NCBI GenBank assembly: GCA_021234155.1
Contig: JAJEKV010000049.1
Coordinates: 8,778,036-8,842,035, forward strand
Reading direction: 5' to 3'
DNA from: Isoetes taiwanensis
Taxonomy: Eukaryota > Streptophyta > Lycopodiopsida > Isoetales > Isoetaceae
Length of the DNA: 64,000 bases
Part shown: piece after piece, positions 1-11,522 of the stretch
Layout: each line of letters begins with the position of its first letter
Position numbering within the stretch: position 1 is the stretch's first letter
Notes under the pieces: model-generated
Told to the model about the DNA's origin: nothing
The model's input: the letters and a program-made list of their open reading frames with translations, nothing else
Databases searched by the model: none
Position numbers and translations under genes: made by a program

Positions 1-350
1 TCGAGGAGGTTTCATTTCCATGGTTCCCCTCGACCACAAAAGTTGAATGGAGGGAGCCCCATTACTTTCACTAATGTATTCTACAAGGTTATTATCCTTG
101 GTAAGGTTATTGGGAATGAACAAACAACTTTCTTACAGGAGACATATTCGGATAAGTTTAATGCAAAGAAGAGAAGGCACTAATGCAAGATTTCTAAACA
201 AAATTGTGTTATTGTTAAAATGGATTTTCATAAAGCTTACGATACCCTTCATTGGAGCGGTCTTCAAGATATTATGCTCCATATGGATTTCAATGCCCTG
301 TTTGTTGAGCTATCTTTGAGCTCTCATCGGCATTTTCTCCTCTCTCAGCA
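1..350 (+). mobile_element. LINE lineage 1 reverse transcriptase fragment, copy A
   Basis: Remnant of a non-LTR retrotransposon ORF2. The translation around 60-320 includes residues like VFYKVI and, in another frame, MDFHKAYDT, the Asp-containing motif A region of LINE reverse transcriptases. Reading frames change several times relative to copy B (46643-47190). The upstream part lies outside the window. It is a degraded, non-functional piece. Confidence 0.75.
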
Positions 351-570
351 GTTCCCTTGACTCTTTTTCTTTGGCATCAAATAGGGGAGGCCCTGGGGCT
401 TTTTCCTGCTTGATTTGACAGTTTTGGCGTCTATTTCCATGTTGTGGCATGTTCTTCCCCGATCTTGTCCCTTTTTTGGCCATCATCTTTTGACCTTCGA
501 TCTCGATCCCACTTTGATAAGGAAGTTCTCTTTTTGTCGGAAGCTTTTGTCTGTTTTCATGCGAGCCCTA
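318..570 (+). mobile_element. LINE 5'UTR-like segment, copy A
   Basis: Non-coding T/C-rich segment beginning around the string ctctcatcggcattttc. It resembles 26313-26540 inside the short non-autonomous LINE element, sharing 'ctctcagcag', 'ttttggcgt' and 'tttcatgcgag' landmarks in the same order. In that short element it lies upstream of a 3' hairpin, so I read it as the 5' untranslated leader of LINE lineage 2. It directly follows the lineage 1 fragment. Confidence 0.5.
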
Positions 571-599
571 ATTCGAGAATTATCAATCTAAAATCTGTG

Positions 600-3500
600 T
601 CTACCTGAACGCAACTCTGTCTGAACCAATTTGGGGCTTGCAAATAGGTCAAGCGTCTTTTATGCAAAGGCTGGTATTGTGTGAAGAGCCGGGGTAAATG
701 CACATTCGAGCTCAACCACGGACTCCAAATCATTGCCTTCGACAGGGCCTAAGCTCAGAACACGGCCCATAACTATTGAGCAACAACATGCCTTCGCATT
801 TCTAAGCAGCTTTACTTTGCTTGCAACTTCCATGTATTTCATGCTATTAAATTCTTAGCAAACTTCTTCAATTTCAAATATCGAGTTCTTCCTTCATACC
901 CTGAACAAAATTGACATGCAAAACAATTCACATTTTCTAAGTCCTTTACTCCCCTCCCCTCCCATTTTTCTTTTTGGATTCTTAATATATTGTTTCGTAT
1001 GTCCTTTTTCCAAATTTGTACATTCCGAAATATGCTAAAACCTCCAGCTTCCCATGGAGCATCAACTATACGAAAAAGTTCTTGCACTTCTTGCGAAGCT
1101 CCCAAAATTTTCCTCATTACAGGGGATGTGCCCGAGCCCATTGTGAGCTTGTAGAAGAGGGACCCAGTCTCATCCCTTGGGATAGATGGTTTGCTTTTTA
1201 TTTTGCCTTGTTGAAGCCAAAATCTTACTATGTCAGTTGTCGGTGATCTGACATTCTAAATTGCCCGCCAAACAAACTTAGCCGCTAGAGCTCTTGCCTG
1301 AATCATTGGGTCTTTACATCATAAACCCCCCATCCTTTCTATCTCGACACATTTCTGACCATGCCATCTTTGCTTTTTTACCCCATATGCACTTATGGAT
1401 AATAACCAAAATTTGGTAATGCACATACTTTTGTGCCGCAATTGCCGAGAAATAGTAGATATAGGTGGCATTGAGGATTGCATTTGCTACCACTTTCGTC
1501 CCCATTGTTGAGAGAGCTTTTTACAGACCATAAATTGACCTTTTACTCGATCCTTTCCACAATAGGAGACCACAACCCTTTTAGATTATAATCTAGATTA
1601 AGAGGCATTCTTTAAGCTTTATAGTCTCCGAGCCAAACTACTATATGATAGTTCCATGCCCTAACCCTAGCATCGTACCCCATCAAAAGGCCATATAATA
1701 GCACACTTGGTGGGTTGATTTCTATTCCAAAGAATAGAAAAAAGGAACCCAATGCATCTTGAAATGCTTCAAAACTCTCATCATCATAGCTTAAAAAAGG
1801 AAGGTATCATCCTCGTCTTTGCATTATTGTCAATTTTTTGATTACCATCCGGGAGAGTTAAACCATTTATCATACCTCTTATCTCCAATTTCTTCTTGGT
1901 ACAAAGTTAGAAGTTTTGCCATGATCGAGGAAATAAGTATAGGGCAAGGGGCAGCCCTATCTAATTCCTTTCCTAAGGCCAAAGAGACCGTAAGGTTGGC
2001 CATTCACGAAAGCACCGATACGATGCCATCTTATTCAATCCCATAACTAGATTTATGAAGTCCTGTTTGAAAACCCATTTGTGCCATAACACCATCTAAG
2101 TGAGTCATAGGTTCTCTGAAAAAGTCAAGATTAAACATGACACCTGGCGGCGAGTGCTTACACCAATGAAGCCCTCCCTAGCAACCAAGTGATTGTCTAG
2201 GATGTCCCTATTTGGAAGAAATGTTGATTGCTCATACCCCTATCAACGATCTAAGATTGGCTTAATTCGAACATCTATTACTTTCATAATTGCTTTGTAT
2301 AAAATATTAGTTAATGCTATCGGTCTCCATTCATTGATAGCCTCGGGCCTCGCTTACTTTTGGAATGAGTGCAATGAATCCAAATGTATCAAATTTTGAT
2401 GGAGATATCTAACGTATCCAAAGCTCCTTTAACTGCAACAACAAAGAAAGGATGCAAGATATCAAAAATTCCACATAGAACTCCGGTGGGAATCCATCCG
2501 CCCTAGGGATTTCGCAGAGGCTAGAGAACCCAATGCCTTATAGATTTCGCATCACCGTTCTGAAGCAATAGTCTCCGTTCTCATCAGCATTTGTTAAAAG
2601 ATCTTGACAGATGGAAGGTAACTACTTTGAGCATTGAGAGGGATAATCATTTGGAAGAGGATCTTCCTTAAAAAGCCCCTCATAGCTATTTCTGAAAAAT
2701 GATGATCTTATTTTGGCCTCTCCTTTTATGACTTGATGTCGGTCATCGGTTAGTAATCTTATTCTCGACCAACCTCGGATCCCGCCAATATAAAAAGAAA
2801 CACTTAGAGTTTTCATGATCCACTTCACTACCACTTAGTCCTAGATCTCATAGGAACCCGTGCTTCTTCTTCCTCTATTGCTTTAACTTTAATGCTTAAT
2901 TCTTCCTCAAGTTTACGATATCTGCGAGTTAAATGGGTCGTAGACTAAATCTTCCTTCACTTGTCGAATTTGATTGTAGAGACCGACTTTTAGATCTTCT
3001 AAACTCCCCGGGCCCGCTCTCTACCCCATTTCTTTATCATATCCGCTCATTAGTGCACTTTTTGTAATCCATGCTTTCATGGTAGGGAGCTTTTCTTCCC
3101 TTGGTTGTGCAAGAATAAATTCCCTAAAGGGATTGCAGAATGCTTCCTTCCCTAAGAGCCCAGTATTGAATTTAAAGGGAACATTGCCCCTTCTTCTTGC
3201 AATGGGAAGATCTTCAAATACTAGTTTTTGTGGCACATGATCAGACTGCGAGAAGGAAAGGTCGACTTCCACAAAACACTTATCTATGAACGCGGCCGAC
3301 TTATTGGCTAAATGGAACCTAACCTTTTTGCTTATTTGACTAAGAGTATGGGGTATTCGATGGTGGGAGAAGGACAAATCCATTGTTATTGAGAAGGAGT
3401 CCCATGCTACCCTCTCTTTCCCTAAGAGGTTCCTAATCATTAAGCTTTTGGTCCCATATATCCGTCATGTTGAGGTCACCGTCCTAAAACCCAATTTTCC

Positions 3501-3870
3501 CTTGGTTGATTGACTAGCCACGTGTTTATTTCTGTCCGTAGCATAGGTCTTTCTGCAGGCTTGTTGGTGGCATATGTGTTAATCAATCCCCATTGAATTT
3601 CATTTGTTTCAAATTGTACTATCACGCCATCTTCCATCAGGTCCCTCACATGTTGAAGATTGCTTGTTAGCCCTCTCCATCAAATTCGCCCCCCTTTGGT
3701 ATCACTAACCCATTTATAAGAGACGAAAATTGGCTACCCATCCATCCTCCTAACTAACTAGATTCAAAAATCGGGAGCCCGGTGTTCTTGTATCGAGAAT
3801 GGCCGTCGATTCATAGATCTTATAGTCGCAGGTACTCGACCCTTTTCAACACATCTTTAATTCTATGAGA
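600..3870 (-). mobile_element. LINE lineage 1 ORF2 remnant, antisense, copy A
   Basis: Minus-strand LINE ORF2 relic. From right to left it contains an endonuclease-like part, a linker (3440-3021), reverse transcriptase pieces (about 2520-1500) and a C-terminal tail (1141-660). It is the same element as 47500-50715 but is split into many more frames. Many breaks coincide with CAG/CTG sites that are intact in copy B, so much of the decay here is probably sequencing error. No intact ORF; non-functional. Confidence 0.8.
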
Positions 3871-5905
3871 CTATTTTTATGCGCATGGGGACCCCCTTGA
3901 CTTGCGAGTGCGGTATATAGGCTATAATGGGGCATGCTCAAAGCCAGATCACATCAAGCCGGCCACGCCTAATGTCGGTAGCATTGGAGTGCGTCCGTGG
4001 TTGCCCCTCTCCCCACACTCTTTTGGCCTATACATTGATCAACCGGAAGATTGGCTCTCACGAGCATGGAGGTGCGCGCACATCTCATGCATCACACAAT
4101 CCAGGAAACTCATATATGCCGGCGATGTCAACCTCCCCGGCCTATACTCCGGGGACATGCAACGTCACCGGATGCTCTTGACACTTTTGCCAATTCAGCG
4201 GCATGCGGGTTAACTTGGCCAAAACTAGGGTGCTGCTAGCATCATCCCGACCAAGGCTTCCCTCATTCACTTACCAGGGACGAGAGGTAGAGGTGGCTCC
4301 GACCTACAAGTACTTGGGGATCGAGTTCTCAACTACCACCCATTGGGATGCCATCCATCGTTGGCGGGTCCGCGGCGGGTTGGAAAGCACCAGGGAAAAA
4401 ATTAAGGAACTTTTATATTCAAAGTGGTAAAATAGACTTGGCTAAGTATGCTAAAATTGAGGTGAAAGCTTCTAATGTTTAGCTAAACTTTCTAAATTTT
4501 GCCACTGTACTTTCTTACGTTTGGCTAAACTTTTATTAAAAAAAAAAATCTTCTATCGTTTGACTATTTTGCACTAATTCAAGACCTAAATATTAACTGA
4601 CCATAATAAATATAAAGGCTATAGGATAATTTGGCTAAAGTACATTAAAATTTGACGTAAAAGCTTCTAAGCTTTGGCTAAACTTTTCAAATTTTGGCTT
4701 TACACTTTCTTGCGATTAGCTAAAAGCCCAAAATGGAGGTGGGCGTGAAATAGACTTGGCTAAAATTTTAATCTTTTTAGCCCAAGAAGGGCCATAGTTT
4801 AGCCATTTTTTTTTTAAACAAGGCTAAAATTTCGCCATTTAGCTAAGTTTAGCCACTAATTTTTTCCATGGAAAGCACTATATGCTATGCGTAACAACAC
4901 CACAAAGGCGAGAGTTGTATGCCCGGGGCCACAGTCCACACTTGTTTGGACCTTGGTCGAAATGGTCCTCCCCAGTATGGGGGGCGTGTGGGGCCCTGAT
5001 ATCCCTCAACACCGAATGACCTCGGCGGTCTGGAAGGCCTTCTTGGCACGGGCCACAGGGGGTGAAGTCCGCAGTTCAGTGTCGAGATCCTACTCCAGAG
5101 GCGGGCTTTTTACCCCTTCAATCGGGCCGCATTGGAATGCCATATCGTTTACTTCCAAAAGGTGGTAGCTATGGCTGATACACGCTTGCCCTACCTTGCT
5201 TTAGCCCGCGGCGATGGGTCCCCAACGCCTAAAATCCTATTTGAAAGACAAGCAAGCTCGGTGGTTCTCATACGGCGTGTCTGGAGTGCAAACAGTCGTC
5301 CGGGTTAGGACAAAGAAAGATCGCCAAGGCACTTAAGTCATACCTAGATGCTACTTTCCTTTGCAAGCTCTGGGATGAGGAGGCTCGGCCTTTAATTAAG
5401 GCGGCACACTATCAACAACAAGTCAATCCTAGGCTCACAAGAGGCCCACACCAAAGATACTTGTACACCCAAATACCCATGAAGAAGCACAGACTTATAG
5501 CTTCCATTCAAGACGGGTGCACATAAGCCTCGGGCGTTGAGCTCGGGAAGCCGCGAGCAAAGGCTTTGCCGATCTTTGCCACCGTATTTCATTGAGGATG
5601 AATGTCATGCCCTCCGGATCCGCCCGGCATTTGCCTATATCCGGTGAGCTTATATGTTCGATTACTAGTGCCCGCCAGTTGCATCGCTTATTGACTACTC
5701 CCGATGGGTTTGTTAGGGTCATACCTCCGTGAGGTTATGGATACACGGACTCATTTGTGTCCCTACGGGCCGGTATTGAACTCCGTCTATACAATTGTTA
5801 AATGCGGCATACTTATTAATTGCTAAGTTTTTCCCTCGAAACCCTTCTGGTGGGAGGTTTTTTAATCACATCGGTATCGCTTTGCTGCTCTCTTTTGTTT
5901 GGGTC
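3870..5905 (+). mobile_element. LINE lineage 2 reverse transcriptase and C-terminus, copy A
   Basis: Plus-strand LINE ORF2 relic matching 50711-52830. The reverse transcriptase part (3900-4390) is heavily frameshifted relative to copy B. The region is interrupted by a hAT-like MITE at 4391-4870 and resumes at 4879. Downstream pieces (4887-5640) match the segment after the polymerase. Copy B shows the motifs clearly and should be used for interpretation. Confidence 0.8.
4391..4870. mobile_element. hAT-like MITE, copy A
   Basis: A 480 bp AT-rich non-coding insertion. The left end reads CAGGGAAAAAATTA and the right end is the reverse complement of CATGGAAAAAATTA. It is flanked by the 8 bp direct repeat GAAAGCAC at 4383-4390 and 4871-4878. 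An 8 bp target duplication with CA-GG termini fits the hAT superfamily. The interior repeats the string TTTGGCTAAA in both orientations. No ORF, so non-autonomous. Confidence 0.85.
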
Positions 5906-5960
5906 CCATAGGCCAATTGGTCTCCGTGGACGCTAAAAATCTATTCTATTCTATTGTTAT
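5826..5960 (+). mobile_element. LINE lineage 2 3' terminal region with hairpin, copy A
   Basis: Contains the block tttttccctcgaaacccttc followed by a G-rich complement and a T run, able to fold as a stem. Closely similar blocks occur at 52691-52733, 26948-26982 and, inverted, 39555-39600, each near the 3' end of a LINE-type element. After it comes a tail containing repeated 'ttctattcta'. Likely the 3'UTR that the reverse transcriptase recognises; that role is inferred. Confidence 0.55.
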
Positions 5961-7290
5961 TGTTCCACATAAAATCCACTATGCATACCCCCGAAAAGTA
6001 ACTGAATCCATAACCTCCCTTCACTACTCCCATATCGCACCTATCCCAACTCAAAGACAACTATCCGGCCTTGTCCCCTTTTTGTGTTGCCAAGACGTAG
6101 TTTAGTCTTTACAAGGGGGCATCACCCAACTTATATACCATGCAATTGGGGCACACCACAGCCTCTAGCCTTATCCTTGGGGATTACCCTCGGAAAATCT
6201 TGACCTTGGCATTGTTTCCATCTCCTTTTTATTCATCTTCTTGTTCATACTTCCATTCGTCCAAGGTGGGTGCAAGATTGACCCTAGCTTCCCAAGATAC
6301 ATGGGCTTTCCCAAAAGAATATATGTATATAACCCCCCCCACATTTGATGGGTGTAATTTCGCTAAGAGTAACCGATGCTAGGTTTGCCATAGTTTCCCA
6401 AGGTAAATGCAGATTGAGTGTAATTAGGTCGCCTAGAGCGATGATGCCATTTTAAACCATTTGAGGACTACAAAGAAGCAATTTAAGTCCGAGGCAGGCG
6501 ATTTCGAATTGATTTGGGAGTTACAAAAGGAAGGATGACAACTCATGATGATTGCATTATTTGTGAACAAGGCTCTTGTGATTATTATCAACTGCCGGTC
6601 GCCATGCCGATTCCATACTATATTGTCGGTGTGTAAGGTGTCCCAATCCACCATGATCCATATAGCTTTCATCCATATAGTTGAGAGAACAGATCCCGAA
6701 TCCATTACACTACATCAATTACATCAAGATTGGCCCATACAAAAATTACAATCAAAATACCGAGAAACATTTTGTTTAAACTGGCTCAGATTGATCATGT
6801 TGACATTGCAAATTTCGTTTACCAAAAAAAAAAAAAAAAAAAAAAAAGCATATGGCACATATCTTGATAACGATTCAACCGCATCTTCCCCGTTTGTGTT
6901 GAGATATGTTTTCGGGTCTTGCAATTCATCATGCAATCGCGCCCATACTTTTAGTGCTTGTTTTATACATCTTTTTTCATCAGGTGCATCAAGAGGCTAT
7001 CTCCCATCTTTAGTTCAACATCGACACTGTGACAGCCATGTTTCCACATATTTCCACAGCCCGTATTCCACATGTATTTTGTCACATTGATTATTGCGAT
7101 TGTTGCAAAGTATTATCATTGCCAATGCATTGAGCTGGTGTGCTATTATTAACTTTGCAAGATTTGAGATAATTCTCTTTTCCAGATCATAGTATTTTTT
7201 CCCAAAGATTAGCAGCTTGCTACATGATTTAACTTTAGACAAAAAGAAAAATGTGCGAATGATTACTTCTTCATGCAACAATTAAGGAAA
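5961..7290 (-). other. Unrecognised decayed coding-like region, copy A
   Basis: Minus-strand reading frames at 6433-6705 and 7015-7281 match longer frames in copy B (52996-53583 and 53888-54154). Joined, they have a protein-like composition, for example residues 'LWKYVETWLSQCRC'. I do not recognise the family. It lies just downstream of a LINE 3' end, so it may belong to another element or be a host-gene remnant. A 24-base A run (6824-6847) cuts through it. Confidence 0.35.
6824..6847. repeat. Poly(A) tract
   Basis: Uninterrupted run of 24 A in copy A. The equivalent site in copy B near 53701-53727 is an A run broken by several G. It could be a retroposon tail or a slippage-prone tract. Confidence 0.9.
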
Positions 7291-8560
7291 ATTTCTAGAT
7301 GTGCTAATAATACGCCCGATTAATTGTAAGATACAAACAAACTAATGATCTGCACTGTTCTTAAAGCTAATAGATGTGTGGTTCTATAATATATGCATTA
7401 TAAATCTATGTGGCCAGGCCAAACTTCTTATCTTGAGTTGTCATTTTGAGGGTGTTAGAACTTGAGCTTGGTAAGCCGGAGCATTTGCAAAATTTGGTTG
7501 CATCTTCTGCAGGTCCATTTTGCAAATGAGTATAAACTTTACAAATGTTGCTATGACTTCCATATCATAGATATCATACATGTATCATGTCTATAGTTAA
7601 CATTAAATAAGATTTTGAAGCTTTTACGCTACCATATACATCTCACAAAGGCCCGAGATAGTGGCTACCTGGAAGACAATCCATTGCTACTTACTAACTA
7701 GGAACCCAAACGACTGCTTCTTCTAGTAGAGTAGAGGGTAGTAAAATAAAAAACCATTGCAGGTGGGCAGAAGCTTGAAGGTTTGAATTCTTTGTCCTCT
7801 AGTTCTTTTAGGCTTAGGGCAAAAGTCATCCATAATCTACATTTGCCTTACACCCGGCTTCTTTTAAGTCCCGGGTCAAAAGCTTTGGTTTTGTTAGACC
7901 ATTGGTGTAGAATTGTAGTTGTAATTTGCTTATTTTGTACCATTGATACATGCAAGTATTTTATATTTGCGAAAATTTGTTTGCTCTTGATAGTTGATAG
8001 GGAATATCACCTGAAATAGTCTGCTGTCCAAGTGTTGCAAAAGAATAATAGAATCCAGAGCCTTAACAACCTGGCCCTCAAGTTTTATAGTTGAGATAAG
8101 TTCTCAGCCATTGGTTGCAGTGGTGTTACCTAGTTTGTTATGCCAAATGGCCATAAGCACTAGCTTCTTATGGAAACCACCACCATCACAAAAGAACCAT
8201 AAAGCTCTCGGGCCCGGTTTGTTAAGGCGGATAACACCTTCGTTTGTTATAATAGGGCATAATACCCTCGTTCCAAGGTGTTATCTCTCTCATAAAGTAG
8301 GTAAACAAAAAAAAAAAATAATGCTTCTATGACATATAGAATTTATGCTGGACCTCTACTTTTATTCATTTTGTGAGAAATGTATATAATGAAGTAGTAT
8401 GTTTATTTTATGGGTTTGTATGCATATTTATTTGTGGCCTTTGATTTGCTGAACATTCCTTGTTTTATGCAGAATAAAATTTTCATCAGAATCTTGTGGG
8501 CAGCTCCAATGGTGCAAAACACTGAACAAAACAATACAATCTAAAGAAAAAGAAAAAAAG
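7290..8560. other. No gene seen (copy A)
   Basis: AT-rich stretch almost identical to 54180-55430. Short ORFs here (for example 7783-8019) show no protein-like composition. I see no transposon ends or RNA gene. Confidence 0.5.
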
Positions 8561-8760
8561 AAACAGCATTTTCTCTATTTGTGGTCTGAGTGAAGTGTTT
8601 TTTGATAGTTTTGATAATTCCAACCGGCCCAACGTATGACTCCAGAACGACAATAGCGATTGCACCTGAGTCTGGAAGCTGGAAGAATCGAACCTCCATT
8701 TAGCACCAGCGCTTTCCCCACAGGACCGCACTCCATAACCCTGAAGAATCCGTGCCTTTG
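8560..8760 (-). mobile_element. Possible tRNA-derived SINE, copy A
   Basis: On the minus strand a box-B-like GGTTCGATTC lies at 8694-8685, preceded by a tRNA-like stretch and followed within about 130 bases by a T-rich tail (tttctttttttctttttc). This is the order expected of a plant SINE. Box A is not convincing and I found no target duplication, so this could be a chance T-arm-like string. The same sequence is at 55430-55630 in copy B. Confidence 0.3.
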
Positions 8761-8769
8761 CACCCTGGC

Positions 8770-9470
8770 ACCAACGATCCTGTATCACCAGATTCAATGC
8801 CAGATTGGGGCTTCTCTTGCATTGCCACACCCTATTTTTAACCCCATGATTCCCAGATCTGTTCAAATATCCTCAAATCTGGCCTTCATAAGCTGCTCCA
8901 CCAAGTCAATCGCCTGGGTTCTATGGCTGCAGGCCGCATTAGATAAGCACCATATAAGCAGATGAAGCCCATCGCTAATTTTCGATATCCATGTAAAAGA
9001 AATGAACATGCCATCTTATCCACGCCCTCAAATATCACAAATACAGATTCGTTTCTTTGTACCATTGGCATAGAGACCACTCACAACACTAAAAATAGAA
9101 AGGCTGCTCAAATTGCCTCAAATACACGAATTTTGAGTACAATACAATACAAAATTATAATTCTAGCCATTGCAAGGATCCTCCCGCAATACAAAATAAA
9201 TTGTGCAAAGTCTATATTGTTTATTCTAAGCAGGCATCAAACTAATCATGTCATTACAAAAGAATTAATGCAAAATTAAAAAGAGATTATTAGCACTCTT
9301 CTTTTTTTATCGAAAGCTCAAAATAGACGACCAAGGTATTTTTTGGGCGGGCATATATATTGGCAAGAGACTGCCACAGTATATTGCACTATCCCTCCAA
9401 CATTCAATTAGACACGCTCGACATTTCGTTAGTTACAATTGGCCATGTTAACATTTTCGTTGGTTACCAC
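8770..9470. other. No clear gene (copy A)
   Basis: Mixed-composition stretch conserved in copy B at 55640-56340. A minus-strand frame at 9080-8886 has a protein-like look (residues such as 'AIDLVEQLMKARF' in a neighbouring frame), but I cannot assign it and it is not continuous. Confidence 0.35.
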
Positions 9471-9478
9471 TGGCCATG

Positions 9479-9634
9479 TTTTATCCTTACCAATCAATTG
9501 CAACAGCAAACGAAACAAAAAATGTGCAACCTTGCACCAAGATGAGAATGACCCTGTTTTATCCTTAGCGATGGGATTGCAACAGCAGATGAAACAAAAA
9601 TGTGCAACCTTGCACCAAGATGAGAATGACCCTG
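9479..9634. repeat. 78 bp tandem duplication
   Basis: Two adjacent units starting ttttatcctta at 9479 and 9557, each ending in gatgagaatgaccctg. A third, diverged match to the unit end lies at about 11527-11570, because this tail belongs to the larger RNase H1 exon duplication. The same arrangement is in copy B near 56345-56500. Confidence 0.85.
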
Positions 9635-11522
9635 AAGGTTGCAGAAAATCTAACATAGATAGAAGCTACCTATTAAGCCTAAAAGCGGGATACTTTGCTC
9701 CACTCTTCAATTATACCTGCTCTTGGCATACCCTCATGGAATACAACTTACAAACTTTGTCTCTGCATTTTGCATTCAGCCCGAATATTATTAGCATTCA
9801 CATTAGCAATCTTACAAGACAACAAAATAGTACCTGGAAGACCAACTCCAACATTTGCCAAAGCATCAGCTGCTGAATTATATTCCTAATAAAGACAGGA
9901 AAAATGTATCACAAAAACATCCTCGAGCAATCTCAAGGAGGATTCAGCATACCCTGTCGACATGGCCCGATGGAAAACTCCAAAATTTCTGGACAAGATA
10001 TTTTGCTTCTTCACATAACTTTTGAGATTATCATTGTGGACCTTATAATTCCCAAGTACCTTTTAAATAATGGCAATCCTTAGACAAACATAGCTATCAA
10101 GAAAACATGGTAAAGTTAAAACCTGTTGGCAGACAAGATTAGAATCTCCTTGTACTCTGATTAAGCTTCACTCCTTTTTCAAGCGCCGCATCTAAAACCC
10201 ATAATTAGGCCCACGATATTCAGCAACATTATTTGTTGTATAACCCAAGCCTTCTGCTAGCTCACATACCTGTCACAAAAAGATTTCTTATAAAAAGCAA
10301 TAGAAATAAAATGCTTTTAAATAGTCCAATAGATATATACCACTGTTCCATCGAGCCGTTGCAATAATGCTCCAGCACCAGCCTTACCGTTTTCCTTTTG
10401 ATGCCCCATCATAAGCAAGCAAAAATGTTCCTTTACCACAAAAATATAATAGAATTTAAAAAGCTTGCTAGACTACTTGGTGACCTATCACTTGAAGTCA
10501 GACAAATGAAAGAGAGAACGTGAATAATATTCAAAACTTCGATCGTAAGAGACCATATTATGGGGAACTTACCTCAGTTTCATCGAACATAAGATCTCCC
10601 TCTTTAGATACACTTAATGAGCCTTGACATTCCTCAATAATACTGCTCTTTGATTCCTATCACATAACACGTGCTTAACATTATACACCATCCATACTTG
10701 GCATAGAACGGAACAGTTTTAGGAACGGCAAGCCTTAAAAACGAAAATGGGCGAAGCTCATTGACACGAACGCGAACGGAACGGAAATTTTAAAACCACT
10801 TGAAACAATCAGAAACATTGAAATCTATCAGAATATGACCTGCAAACATAATATTTACAACAACAAATTCTTAAAATTCATAAAATGTAGACTGCTTCTT
10901 TGTTACAGTATTTCAGAATGGGTTAAAGTAAATTTTTTCAAGGTCACAAAACTTATGCTTAGCAGAGAGAATCTTAGAAATATTATTTGAAACTGATTGG
11001 AGAAGAAGATTTAAGGCAAGAGCAGCCAAATGCTATACAAATCCGCTATTCTAAAGCGAAATGACAAAATCTTACCTGCTAAAATCCTGGTAAAGATCTT
11101 GGCGCTGAAATCCTGCTGTAGAAGTCTGGAATCAGAACTGTGTAAGCCTATTCTAGATCGGTTTTCCCTTTTAAGTCCCAAATTAGGTCTCCCCAAGAAT
11201 GGGATGCCTTATTTTTAGGCGGTCAAATTAGGATATGGCGTTCTGGCTTCAGAGAACGGCAGACTTTTGGGGCAGAACGCTGCTGAGAACGGCGTTCTTG
11301 CCAACAAAAAAAACCCTAAATTTGATCAGGAACACGCACACCAACACGGGTAAAGCTTCCCAACACGGCGTTCTGCCGTTCTAATGGCATGGAACGCCGT
11401 TCTATGCCAAAACTATGACACCATCTACGCATATTTACATAAGACTCAGAAGAAATCTAATTGTGATACTTTATACTTGTAATACTTGAAAACAGAACTT
11501 TATACAAGAAACTCATAAGCAG
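9595..11522. repeat. RNase H1 catalytic-exon duplication, unit 1 (copy A)
   Basis: Promoter-distal unit of a tandem duplication covering the catalytic exons of RNase H1. It is related to 11523-12718 along its whole length; both units begin near aaaatgtgcaacc and end near cctcataagcag. Unit 1 is longer only because a 725 bp MITE sits inside it. The two units have diverged by scattered substitutions, so this duplication is older than the 17 kb one. Confidence 0.9.

Noticed and set aside
9479-9634. CRISPR-like array
   Set aside because: Only two adjacent units with no unique spacers, in a plant nuclear context.
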